A stretch of 64,000 nucleotides of DNA from positions 391,442 through 455,441 of the forward strand of contig NHNY01000017.1 in NCBI GenBank assembly GCA_002786065.1. The letters run 5' to 3'. A program made the position numbers and the translations under genes. The notes beneath the pieces were generated by a model, which saw only the letters and a list, made by a program, of their open reading frames with translations, was not told the origin of the DNA and searched no databases. The stretch is from Microcyclospora pomicola. Lineage: Eukaryota > Ascomycota > Dothideomycetes > Capnodiales. Positions 23,800-35,816 of the stretch are shown one piece after another. Numbering within the stretch: the first letter of the stretch is position 1; the number at the start of each line of letters is the position of its first letter.

Positions 23800-24095
23800 A
23801 TCGGCTCGCTGGAGGTCGTATGTGGGGATAGGATTGGGTGTTGCGGGTTGTTGACGACTTGACCACGTTCGGAACCAATCTAGCAAAAGTCCGATGTGAA
23901 CATTTTCGAGGTGCGAGCTGTGATATCTTGGCACGGAGGATCTTCGGCGATACGTGAGACCCGCTAACCTTGTATAGCAAAAATCACGTGATCATGCTAT
24001 CGTTCATGTTTCCGTCTCCAGACCCCAAACTGTTTCACCAATAAGCCTCGAGACCACATCCGATTGTTCCAACACCACATGCACCGCTTTGCCCG
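23800..24095. promoter_or_regulatory. divergent promoter, eL31 / PP2C
   Basis: 296 bp between the two start codons. It contains the 10-bp palindrome ATCACGTGAT at 23,983-23,992, an E-box of the Cbf1/CPF1 type. Cbf1 sites occur in ribosomal-protein promoters of some ascomycetes. Function here is inferred. Confidence 0.5.
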
Positions 24096-25967
24096 ATGCG
24101 TCGCGCCGTGATACAAAACTTGCGGACCATCCGGCGACCGACTCCTCGAAAAGCGCTCAAACAAGTTCGGATTCATGGCTCGTACAATGCCTCGTTTCAG
24201 CGTTCAATAGCGTCGCGAACTCCTCCGCCTACACAATCGCCGATGCGGTGGGTTAGACGAGTCAGTGTTCCGGTCGCACTGGGAGTGGCATCTGCAGCAT
24301 CATTCTACGCATATCAACAACGAAGCGCTGGATCCGCGGCAGGAAATTCACACGTGCAAAGCCTGGTAACGGAATCAAGTAATAGCAGGAGTTACGGGAC
24401 AGCAGCAGCGGCATACGCAACACCGTCGTCTACATTGGTTGATGCATCGCATCTGGAGGTACCAGAAGCCGTACGAAAGGCTCTGATTGTCGACCAGGGC
24501 CAACTGTACACGGCGCAGATTCCTGTAGACCAACCCATCAGCAAAGAGACAGATTATTCTGGGCGCAAAGTACTCGAAATGCTCACAGCGGATCAGGCAA
24601 GTGCCAAGCTTCGAACGAACGAAGAGAGCTACCTTGTCGGAAGAGGCGAAGGTGTTGTGCGATACGATGTTGTGCAGATCCCGAGTAATGATCCGATTGA
24701 AGATGATCATGTTGAGAAGATTGTAGAAGTTCCCAACACTATCGCCGCAGCCGCCGACGGGAAGACGCAATCGGACTGGATGTTTTGGGGTGTTTTCGAT
24801 GGACACGCCGGATGGACGACTTCAGCAAAGCTCCGCCAAACTCTTGTCTCATATGTGGCGCGGGAGCTGAACGCGACGTACAAGTCAGCACTCGCCGATC
24901 CTTCGTTGACATTGCCAACAGCAGACTCAGTCGATGCAGCGATAAAGAAAGGATTTGTGAAATTGGATCACGAGATTACCCATGAGTCGGTACAAAAGGT
25001 TTTGAAGGCCAAGTCTAAGGTCGTTGCAGCTGAGATATTGGCTCCGGCACTTTCTGGATCCTGCGCTTTACTTAGCTTTTACGACAGCCGGTCCAAAGAA
25101 TTGCGAGTAGCGTGCACGGGAGACAGCCGAGCTGTCCTTGGTCGTCGAGGAGCCAGTGGGAAGTGGTCCGCGACTGCACTTTCTGTCGACCAGACTGGAG
25201 GTACACCTTCAGAAGATGCCAGGTTACGTGCAGAACATCCTGGTGAACCATACGTGACCGCAAACGGCCGCATTCTCGGCGGTCTTGAACCCAGTCGCGC
25301 GTTTGGCGATGCAGTCTACAAGTGGTCTAAGGAGACTCAGGACAAGCTCAAGAACTCTTACTTTGGCCGTACTCCGTCTAAATATCTCAAGACACCTCCA
25401 TACGTCACCGCGGAACCCGTCATTACCACCACCAAAGTCAACCCTTCTCAAGGCGACTTCGTGGTTATGGCTACGGACGGTCTGTGGGAAATGCTGACGA
25501 ACGAAGAAGTCGTGGGTCTTGTGGGCCAGTGGCTTGAGAAACAAGCTTCATCCAACCAGAACAAATCGTCCTCTTCGGCCAGCTGGCTACAAAGCTGGTT
25601 CAGCACCCAAAAGGCTGGACCTCTCCCCATTGAACACCACGACCAAAGTGATGATGGTGGGCAACGTACGCCAATCCGCCAGACGCAATGGGGTGTCCCT
25701 GCCGGCCAAGATCAGCGATTCGTTGTCGAGGACAAGAACGCCGCAACCCATCTCGTCCGTAACGCGCTCGGTGGCAAGGACAGCGACATGCTCTCAGCGC
25801 TCCTGACGCTTCCGGCGCCATATTCTCGTCGGTATCGTGACGATCTGACCGTGCAAGTCATCTTCTTTGGCGAAGGCCAAGGCAATGGCAACGTTGAGCT
25901 GAACAAGGAAGCGAGCGCGACCGCGAATGGTTCGGGCGGAAACGGGGCACCAAAAGCTAAACTTTGA
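24096..25967 (+). CDS. PTC5: mitochondrial PP2C phosphatase (pyruvate dehydrogenase phosphatase / Ptc5 type)
   Basis: Single exon, 623 residues. The N-terminus is rich in Arg, Ser and Thr without acidic residues, as in a mitochondrial presequence. A hydrophobic segment (VPVALGVASAASFYAYQQ, about 58-75) could anchor it in the inner membrane. The PP2C domain runs from about residue 175 to 590 and has the metal-binding VFDGHAGW (233-240), GSCALL, ACTGDSRAVLGRR and VMATDGLWEML motifs. An insert rich in Ser, Lys and Gln lies between the last two metal motifs (about 485-545), as in PDP-type enzymes. The predicted job is to reactivate pyruvate dehydrogenase by dephosphorylating E1-alpha; this follows from the family. 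A 10-codon upstream ATG frame (24,079-24,111) overlaps the chosen start. Confidence 0.93.
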   Translation: MRRAVIQNLRTIRRPTPRKALKQVRIHGSYNASFQRSIASRTPPPTQSPMRWVRRVSVPVALGVASAASFYAYQQRSAGSAAGNSHVQSLVTESSNSRSYGTAAAAYATPSSTLVDASHLEVPEAVRKALIVDQGQLYTAQIPVDQPISKETDYSGRKVLEMLTADQASAKLRTNEESYLVGRGEGVVRYDVVQIPSNDPIEDDHVEKIVEVPNTIAAAADGKTQSDWMFWGVFDGHAGWTTSAKLRQTLVSYVARELNATYKSALADPSLTLPTADSVDAAIKKGFVKLDHEITHESVQKVLKAKSKVVAAEILAPALSGSCALLSFYDSRSKELRVACTGDSRAVLGRRGASGKWSATALSVDQTGGTPSEDARLRAEHPGEPYVTANGRILGGLEPSRAFGDAVYKWSKETQDKLKNSYFGRTPSKYLKTPPYVTAEPVITTTKVNPSQGDFVVMATDGLWEMLTNEEVVGLVGQWLEKQASSNQNKSSSSASWLQSWFSTQKAGPLPIEHHDQSDDGGQRTPIRQTQWGVPAGQDQRFVVEDKNAATHLVRNALGGKDSDMLSALLTLPAPYSRRYRDDLTVQVIFFGEGQGNGNVELNKEASATANGSGGNGAPKAKL

Positions 25968-26724
25968 TGCTGTTCACCTACTTGACTGAGGACTTTGCGA
26001 TGCCACTATAGTGTTTTTAAGATAGATCCGTCCAGTTTAGCATAGCGAGCGGCGTACATCGGCGTCGGGTAGCTTTGCCATGGATTCGTTATGAAATTTG
26101 ATAGCGAGACTTAGGTTGATATACTTTACAAATGCTTCCTCGTACCCGCTTCACAATGCTTCCAACCACCTGCGAATGCGCTCTGATTGATATCTAACCC
26201 AACCAAATTTCCTCATTTACTCCATAGCTACGCAATCTCAATGTCCACAGCGTTCCCCACTTTGAGCCAATGGCATGATCCAGACCGCATCATCCTGATG
26301 GTGCGCAGTCAGGGTGAACTCCGGTTCAAAATCTGCAACGAAGCGACGTCGTAGCGGTGTCAGTCGATATCGGTGGTGTACTGCGACCACGCGCCTGGAT
26401 GGTTGTGTCCAGAGAGACACCGTCAATCGCTCTCTTAACGGTTTGCGGGAGGGTGCCCCATGCTGAAGAGAACTTTTGCGCCTAGGTTATGGCTCTGCAT
26501 GTCGCGGGGACAGCGGGGGCAAGACACAACTCCGTCCTACTGTCGCTGCAGCTGCGAACCATAAGTGCCATTCGCAGCGGCGAGCATGCTGGTCATGCTG
26601 AGGCCAGCATCTGCGTTAGTACGGATGACTTGAAGCCTACGCAACGCGAATTCCGCAATCGGACCATCGACGTCCACGCAGAGTGCCGCAGCATCGAGAG
26701 TTGCTGGGATACACGACCACACAA
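25968..26724. other. intergenic between convergent genes
   Basis: 3' regions of the PP2C and Afg1 genes. No gene or structure supported. Confidence 0.5.
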
Positions 26725-28989
26725 TCATCTCTTCTCCTTTCCTCGATTCTCCAGCCCCTCAGGCCCTTGACCCCATGCTCCAGCCTTCGGCCCCCACTTC
26801 ATCGTGCCCCAGATATGCGTCCAGCTGAACTTGGGCGGCGGCTCCGACGCGGTGCGGAATGGGCTCGCGATGCCACTGTCTTCGGGGCTGTGAACATGTT
26901 TGAACGAGCGTGCATCGCGCGTTTCGTCGATCGTGCTGTCGCCAATGCGAGCGTCCAGTGACGAAATGCCATTCGTAGACATTGGCGGCGCAGTGGCGTC
27001 GAGGTTCGCGTCTCGTTCCCACCTCCTCACCTCCAGTGGGAGCGGACGGTGCCAGTCAGGCTCATCTCGCGCCCACCATCGGGCTCCGCAGATCTCCCAG
27101 AGTCTGCTTTGGGCTCGTCGATAGGCGAAGCGCTCGTCTTCACCTGTAAAAGCACTGGTTTTGCCAAAGTCGGGACCTCGGGTGTATCGCGATGGCTCGT
27201 CTGGGTCGATTGGTTTGCGCTCGAATTCGGAATCCACAAGGCCGAATGAGCGGCCGAAGGGATTTGGTCGCATCTTGTTGGGCGGGTCATCCTCAAGCGC
27301 ATCAGCGTTCAACATCCCTGCCAGTCGCGCGTGCGTGTAATCTGGCTCGAGCTCTGGTTCGGCATAGTTGGGGTTCTGCGACAGGATGTTCGGTCGAAAA
27401 GGAGCAGTGGCGTCTTGATAAACTTCTGAGAGTGTCTCAGAATAAATGGACTCGCCTTGTTCGTCTTCGTTGCGTGTTTTCTCGGGGAAGAACAGATCGT
27501 CTGGACCTGCTTGAGCACTGACGAAGAGCTTGCAACGGCATTCGTAAAGCGCGTCAAGCAAAGTGATGAAGCGCCGGGCCTCATTCTTCATCAGCCAAGT
27601 CAAGACCGGCACATCTGTCAGGATGAGCGTATGGTAGGTAGATGCTAGTGTAATATAGTCGGCAGGACCAAGGGTGGTCCTACAAAGCTCATCGAAGCTC
27701 CACATCGAAGCGCCATTACAGGCGCGAGGGACTGGGATAGCACGACCATAAACTCTCATTGTCTCGGGCTTCCACTCCACGGCATCCGGTTGAGATGATC
27801 CGGTAGCATTCGAGATCGCTCCAGCCAGAGCACTTTGCGAGGCGTGATCATCCGTCTGCGCATCGAAGTACAATGGCAACTTCACGTCCGCGACAGCTTC
27901 TTCCTCTTCCTCTCGCTTCTTCCCAATCTCTTCCTGCAGCTCCTCCACAATCCGACTGAGCTCGCTACCCTCTTCGCCATCCAAATCCACGACTTGCGTC
28001 TGCGCAGCACCCTCTTTGCTTTCGAGCCGCCTGTAATCCTTGCCTCCCTCCATTTCCCAAACCTCACACCTCGCCTTCAACACTTCCAAGAACGCTGCGA
28101 ATTCGTTCTGTCCAGCGAACAACCGATCACTCACACTCACGCTCCTCCTCCCAAACTGCCAGCCCAGCGGTCCCTTCTTCTCCGCTGGCGGCGGCGCACC
28201 AAAATGAATCCCCGCCGCCTTCGCCAGCTCCTCCGGCATCCGATTCGACGTCGCGACCAGCACGCCACCCAGATGAAAGAAGGACGTCATGAGGTTCGTC
28301 AGGATCTTGCTGGCCGCGCGATCCGGCATCTGGAACTCATCCAGAAACAAGATCGGCGACGTCTGGACCATGTCCTTGGCCAGCCAGAGGAGGGAGTAGT
28401 CGTCGCCGGCCTCGTCGCCGCCCGGCCCCGCCACGGCACGGGTCCGCCGCAGCGCCTCGAGCTTCGCCAGCGTCTCGAGCATGAACGTGTTGAAGTGCCA
28501 GCGCTTCTTCTTGCGGTGCGGCAGGCAGTCGGCGAACAGGTCGATCAGCATCGACTTGCCCGTGCCGACCTCGCCGTGCAGCATCAGGCCGCGCGGGCTG
28601 GTGAGCTGCAGCGCCTCCTCGTGGCTCGTCAGCTTGCGTGTCAGCGCGAGCGAGTCGCGCTTCTCCTTGGCCGCGAGCAGGGAGCGCCAGGTGCCTTGCC
28701 TGCGACTTGACAGGGACGCAGAAGACGAGACATTGTCCTGGGCCGTTTGTGCGTGGTGCTGGTGGAGGTCTTTCCGCCGCCGGACAGCGCGCGAGATCTG
28801 GTCCAATCGTAAGCTGTATTCGATTTCGGGCTCGTAGTCCTTGAGTTCCTCGTAGAGCTTTTGCAGATGCAATGCCAGACGGACTTGAGCTGGGTCCTGC
28901 ACGAGTCGTTTAGTGGCCACGAGAGCGCGGTATTTGACCAGCGGGTTGGTGATGGCGAGGCTGGTCGAGCTCGCGATAGTGGCACTCAT
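26725..28989 (-). CDS. AFG1: Afg1-type AAA ATPase (mitochondrial)
   Basis: Single exon, 754 residues, minus strand. The ATPase part has Walker A GEVGTGKS (139-146), Walker B ILFLDEFQ (about 213-220) and the sensor-like VLVATSNRMPEEL, in the spacing of the Afg1/LACE1/ZapE family. It is longer than yeast Afg1 (about 500). The extra length is a mid-domain acidic insert (about 335-395) and a C-terminal extension of roughly 200 residues that contains conserved-looking patches (PNPFGRSFGLVDSEFERKP; LWEICGARWWARDEPDWHRP). Afg1 binds the inner mitochondrial membrane and helps degrade misassembled respiratory-chain subunits. The N-terminus lacks a strong presequence, so targeting is inferred from the family. 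Confidence 0.93.
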   Translation of the reverse strand: MSATIASSTSLAITNPLVKYRALVATKRLVQDPAQVRLALHLQKLYEELKDYEPEIEYSLRLDQISRAVRRRKDLHQHHAQTAQDNVSSSASLSSRRQGTWRSLLAAKEKRDSLALTRKLTSHEEALQLTSPRGLMLHGEVGTGKSMLIDLFADCLPHRKKKRWHFNTFMLETLAKLEALRRTRAVAGPGGDEAGDDYSLLWLAKDMVQTSPILFLDEFQMPDRAASKILTNLMTSFFHLGGVLVATSNRMPEELAKAAGIHFGAPPPAEKKGPLGWQFGRRSVSVSDRLFAGQNEFAAFLEVLKARCEVWEMEGGKDYRRLESKEGAAQTQVVDLDGEEGSELSRIVEELQEEIGKKREEEEEAVADVKLPLYFDAQTDDHASQSALAGAISNATGSSQPDAVEWKPETMRVYGRAIPVPRACNGASMWSFDELCRTTLGPADYITLASTYHTLILTDVPVLTWLMKNEARRFITLLDALYECRCKLFVSAQAGPDDLFFPEKTRNEDEQGESIYSETLSEVYQDATAPFRPNILSQNPNYAEPELEPDYTHARLAGMLNADALEDDPPNKMRPNPFGRSFGLVDSEFERKPIDPDEPSRYTRGPDFGKTSAFTGEDERFAYRRAQSRLWEICGARWWARDEPDWHRPLPLEVRRWERDANLDATAPPMSTNGISSLDARIGDSTIDETRDARSFKHVHSPEDSGIASPFRTASEPPPKFSWTHIWGTMKWGPKAGAWGQGPEGLENRGKEKR

Positions 28990-29661
28990 CGAACATACAC
29001 TCTAATGCCCGGGGTCGGACAGGTCTGATGGCTGCATATCATTGAATTCATGTAGGCATTGGTATATTATAATAGGTGAAGTTGCTGGTGTATGTATCTA
29101 GTCTTGCTCTGACATCATGACAGCTCCTCGCTGCAGTCTGGACCATTGGATCAACCTCGGGTGGACATGAAACATCGAGAACAACAGCGAAACGATATTG
29201 TGATTCGATAACTAAGGAAACTCCTCGCATGTTCGCATCTGTAACTGCATACACGGTGCATATTGTCTATACCGACCCGGAGCGCTGGCAAATCTGAAAG
29301 TAAGATATCTAGAGAGAAATGCAATGCCTGCGAGAAAAACCCCCTGAGGCACGCGGACAACCCACGTCTAATTCGACCCTTCAATAGTCGGCAGCTGTAC
29401 TCCGTACGTACTCCATCAAAGCGCCCGCCATACCAATACTGCAGACAAGAATCGAGCGGTGGATCTCCAAGATTTGAGATTTCCAGCTCGCATGCTGCAA
29501 CGCTCGGTTGATGTGCTCGAATGGCACAGACCTCGTCGACGATCAGGTTGACCCTGTATCTCCGGCATGATACAGCAAGAGAGGTCGGCCAAGGGCGTGT
29601 TGCGCTGAAGCCTTTCGAAGCAACCAGATCATCGATCTCATCATCTCGGTCACTTTGTGAT
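28990..29661. other. intergenic, no supported gene
   Basis: About 670 bp holding the Afg1 promoter and the 3' region of the mannosyltransferase gene. Nothing else recognised. Confidence 0.45.
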
Positions 29662-31109
<1,448 letters not shown>

Positions 31110-32491
31110 TGCTCTCGGAGGAGGCTCGCCAGCGATGCTGGCGGTGATCGTGCTCCTCCTCCGCGGTGCCGCCGCAGTCCCGGAAGAAGCCACGAGGGGT
31201 GTCTGTCGCGGCAGAACGCCGGTGTCAGAGGCAAGCGAGCGTCGTAGATAGGCGGGAAAGGAGGGGAATGGAAGGCGGGCGCGTGGGTTGCGTGAATGGT
31301 GGTGGTGGTGGTGGTGGTGGTGGTGATATGGCCAGAGGCAGAATGAGCCCGGGAGTCTGTGGTTGAGCTGCTACGTACTGGTCGCTGATGAGTTTCCAAC
31401 GGGTCAACTTTCCTGTGCCACGGAAGTTTCAGCCACAGCCGGCACTCGACTTCTACATAAGGATTGCAAGGGGAAGGAGATTCTATTTGATCGTGTATGA
31501 CACAGAGTCGGGACTTTCTCTTCGACTGAGCAAGTACGGTAGGTGGCACAGCAAGCGACCGTGGATCAGTAATTTTCAAGTTCCGTGTGGTCTTCAATGC
31601 AATGCCGCCTCGTAATATGGACGCGTAGACCAGTTCGGAGGTTGTATGTTTCGAGTAAGGGCCAATAATAGACGTGCTTAGCCACATCGGCAACACCTCT
31701 ACCGGTCAACGAGACACGACCAGCGGTCACCTCTCCTGGAGAATCTCCTTTATAGCGCCGGGCCCATGTGCATGTACTGTAAAACGTCTGCAGCATGTTC
31801 CGAAGAAGCGCAATAGGGTGTGATGGGTGCGCGTGTGAAGAGAGTTTCGCGTGAGCCGTTAGAAGATGCACTCCAGATTCAATTGAGATACGATGTTGAA
31901 AGCCGTTCGTGGTGCTCGTTATTTCAATGAGGCAGCTATGCTATCTATCTCTAAAGGGGTGCCCTCTGCAAGTGTTGCGGCTGAAGACAATTCGATGCCT
32001 CGTATATGTTCTGGAACGAACGATACTGATACAGCTCTGCTATGCATGCACACAATCTTTTCCTCTCCTTCCCTAGTCGTCGTCGTCGTTACGTTTAACT
32101 GGCCCCTCAAGGTGTCCAATCGTGATTAAAGGAGTCGTAAGAATTGTGTGAGCAAAGCTTGTGACCTTCCGCGAATGCGGAGATGATCTCGCTCCGGAGG
32201 CATAAATTAGGCGGGAGAAGTGAAAGAATGATAAGACCGAAATACTGGCTGTGGAATCCCACGCCAGCTGATGAGTGACATTGTTGACTGTCACCAGATA
32301 GACTGAAGGTGGAAGAGCGTCGACCACATATACGCAGCCTGGGGTAGTAACCGCAATGGAGGGGGTGCGACTCCCAACACTCGCGAAGGGCCGTTGCTGT
32401 GTCCTAGGAGGCCAGGGTGATCGGAAGTCTCTTGTGTATGGCAATGTTGTACCGCACGAAGAAGAAAGGCACTGACAGTGCTGCACGACTG
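31110..32491. other. intergenic with (GGT)n repeat
   Basis: Promoter and leader of the mannosyltransferase gene (31,110-31,700) followed by DNA without a supported gene. The only clear structure is the GGT repeat at 31,297-31,326. Confidence 0.45.
31297..31326. repeat. (GGT)n microsatellite in a 5' leader
   Basis: About ten GGT units, 188 bp upstream of the mannosyltransferase start; reads as ACC repeats in its transcript if transcribed. Confidence 0.9.
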
Positions 32492-33439
32492 CTAGTACAT
32501 GTCGAGACTCTCCCTGTCTGCAGTTAAGCTTCCCTGATATGCTCGTACTTTCTCTTGGAATGCCGTGCGGAACCGGCCTCGACGACACTCCGTCCAATCC
32601 TTGTGACCGTGTGTCAAGCAAGTCTGCTCTTTCGAACTCGCATGGCAGCAGCGCGGTTGATTGGGTATGTCGAGTAATGTACCCTCGAGGAGATGTTCGT
32701 CGTCTCCGACGTGGTCTTCGATGTGCTGCTGCCACTTAGCCTGCCATTCTGACACACATCCCTCTTTGACTGCCTGCTTGTAGCTCTCGTCCAGCAGCAC
32801 AGTACTCATGCGAATGAACGCCCACGCCATCAAAGCCTTGGGATACGTCAATCCAGACGAAGTCTTGTTCCCCTTGGCGAGTTTTGCTGATGGTCGATAG
32901 CCGGTATAGAGCACCACGACATCTTCGAGCGTCTGGCGATAGAAAGCCTCGCCGTCTCGATGGGCGCGCTCCTTAGCCGCCTTCTTCTTCGACTTGATGC
33001 CCTCGGTGTCGTTCAGACGTTGAAATTTGGTACGCTCGTCGTCGTACTGGCTATCAACACTTTCGCAAGACGAAGGGGATCTTCGCTTCCGCACGGCCAG
33101 GGAAGAGTGCTGCATTGCGAATGTCGTGCGAGGTGAAGGGGAGGGTGTGATGAAAGTTGATGTTGGAGTGGGGAAGGCTTCAGCGTCATCTGCTGACGAC
33201 GGAGATGCGTCGCTTTGGGAAGGTAGATGGGGTCCCGATGTGTGCGACCCATCATGCACAACAGTCCCATATAGCGAAGGCTGCGGACCATGTGTTTGCT
33301 CAGGATGAATATGCAGTGCTCTTAATGACGGTAGTCGCCTGTGATACTGTCAGCACACCATTCAGTCAGCCATGCAGCGCGGAACTCACTCTTGAACGTT
33401 AGGTACGAACATGCTAGGCCACATGTAGCGAATGGTCAT
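32492..33439 (-). CDS. two-exon protein of unknown function
   Basis: Exon 1 (33439-33390) encodes MTIRYMWPSMFVPNVQ plus part of a codon. A 51-bp intron (GTGAGT...CACAG) joins it to exon 2 (33338-32492), continuing ERLPSLRALHIHPEQTHGPQ. The total of 897 nt is a whole number of codons (298 residues). The N-terminal third is Ser/Pro-rich and probably disordered. The middle is basic then helical: KKKAAKERAHRDGEAFYRQT, LEDVVVLYTGY, PKALMAWAFIRMSTVLLDES. The basic-helical order is loosely like a helix-loop-helix regulator, but I do not recognise a family. The C-terminal 60 residues (after LLEGTLLDIP) could be intron or read-through, so the true stop is uncertain. Confidence 0.55.
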
Positions 33440-35816
33440 GATGCAGTGTGAGTATCACGGACAGGTACTTCTGTTGAGATAGGCGCAATACGAAAGCGTT
33501 CTACGCTGAAGTACAGGTGCAGTAGACGTTGTAGGGAGGTGTGTGGGATTGTGTATAGGCAGAATGGCATCAACACCTGCAAGGCGGCGAAGTGAAAGTG
33601 GACAACTTAGATTGGGGTGGAAAAAGGGAGGGTAAATGTGCAACGAGTGAGTAGACCATACTTATGCCATCTTGCACGAACTTACTCCGCACAATCCACA
33701 AGTGGCCAGATGTGTTGCCTGCAGCTCTCGTTCGAGATCACAACGGCCCAGCGACTATCGACCCAAGTGCTTGGGATTATGACAGCTTCAAGAGAGCCTT
33801 TCACAGGTGAAGATCGGAGAAGCGCTGGTGGGTTTGTTGATCCCAAGACAGCGCGGTAAGATGGGCTGGACGGCCGCATCGACTGGTGGTCACGGGTGAA
33901 ACGTCCGTCGATTGGATTGGGCGCAGCAGGAGCCAACACAGCGCCATGCAGGGTATTCGCTCTCATCCCTTGCAGTAGGCGCGGAAGTCAAGCGCGGACT
34001 TTTGACGGGGAGAAGATCATAAGACGGAGCCGTGACGATCTGATTCGCCTGCTTGCTTCGCGGTTGACCGGGACTTGGCCTCATTCCTCGGTACAGTACT
34101 CATTCGTGCGAACGGAGCCGGCACAGCCGGTGAGCTCAAGCCCGGAAGATGGGCCAATAGACGGAGTAGTGGTGCAAGCACATTGTGGCTGTAGGTAGCT
34201 CAAGCACGATCCCAACAACGTTGCTGATGTTGTCGGAGGGGTCGGCTGACTGTGCCGTCTCTTCGAAGCTTCTTTGTCGGCGATGGCGCCTATTGAGCTG
34301 TCATCGTAGCGCAGACATGCCGTCAAATGCTGGCCACAACATTTGTATCATTCTGTTGATACGCACATCCACTGTCGCAGAGCATGCCACAGTCGTAGTC
34401 GGCTGTTTCATCTGGACGACGTTACTGCATGCACGTAGGGTTGGCAAGGCGTCACGAAGCTTTCGCAGGTGGGCGATGTTGGTTAGAGCACCTCGTAGAT
34501 TCCAGTAGAGCGGTACCCTCAATCAACACTGCGGGCATGCTGTGCCACTGGTCTCGAAGCAGGCGCTTAAATACCAACATGTTGGTGTTTTGAGCACTCA
34601 TTCATGCACAGCGCAATATGCTTCTGTCGGTGACGTGTCCGAAACTCATCGGGGTCGAAACATTCTGCATCGTCTGCAACCGCGAGCGACGAAGAGGAAT
34701 CGTCCAGAGACTGCGGGGTTGAGACTCCTCCCAGCGACGGACGAAAATTTGGAAGCCATATATAGGTAGCTTTACGCCGTTGCGGATGAACGCCACAGGT
34801 TGAGCTTCCACACCCTCGCGATGTGCCGGCATACCGATGTTGCGAGAGCGCCTATCTCGGCCCAACGATGCGACCATAATGGGTTGATAGGCACAGTAGC
34901 GAATCCATTTGGTTGGCTGGAGTCGTCGATGTGACAGATAAGTCCAACATGAGGCAGGGGTATTCATGCACGTGCATTCTGCGGTATTGCGGCGTAGCTA
35001 TTGATGCGCGAGGTTGTGCTGTGCCTTATGAACCGGGGGGTCTGAGATGCAATCGGACTAGAGCGCATCGCGTTGGCCATCACCCTGAGTGACCGATCGC
35101 ACCGAGTTCGACGCTGTTAATGTGGAAGTTTATCTTGCGATCGGCTTGCGCACCGATGGTCACGGAAGATCTCAGGAAAGGTGAGATGACATGAAGCGAC
35201 GTTGATGTCAATGTTCTAGAATGCAGCTTAGCCAGCACGTGACAAGCGCCATCAGTTGTGGAAGTCCGGTTCAAGGATTAGAAGCATTTTTCTTTCGCAG
35301 TTCATCAGGTGCATGTATCTCTGGTTCTATGAGCAGAGACTCAAGTACATTATACATGGACAGTCGATATGCGTCATGTTATAGCTGTCATGCATGTACG
35401 AATCACATACCGTATGTGTATATGATGAAACAATCATGTACATCAAGGACATTACAACGTGAATTACAAACACATGCCATGCCATTTCCAAACTACCTAT
35501 TAATTTACTCTGCATTCTCTCGCCAAAAACACCCGTGAACACCGTTCTGAAAGCAAGCGTCCTGACCGCGTATATACGGGGCATATGCCGTGCGAAAGTC
35601 ATGCAGCATGTCGAGCAGTGCAGGATGAGAGAATGGAATTCGATTAGTCTATGCCATGGTCCCATTTCTTGAGACTAGTCGATCGAGATGGGGAGCATCA
35701 ACAGGAGTGGATTAACCTGCGTGCCAAACAGAGCGCTCCTCCAGCAGCTGTAGCCATCGCAAGAAAGAGAGCTAGCGCTGGAAAAAATGCTCGACACAAG
35801 ACAGCGGTTCCAATGC
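33440..35816. other. 2.4-kb stretch without a supported gene
   Basis: The minus strand between about 34,200 and 34,967 has two protein-like frames, in different phases, that could be a decayed or multi-intron gene. The rest shows nothing recognisable. Confidence 0.4.

Noticed and set aside
27835-28710. 291-codon plus-strand Arg/Leu-rich frame over AFG1
   Set aside because: Antisense shadow of the AAA ATPase coding region.
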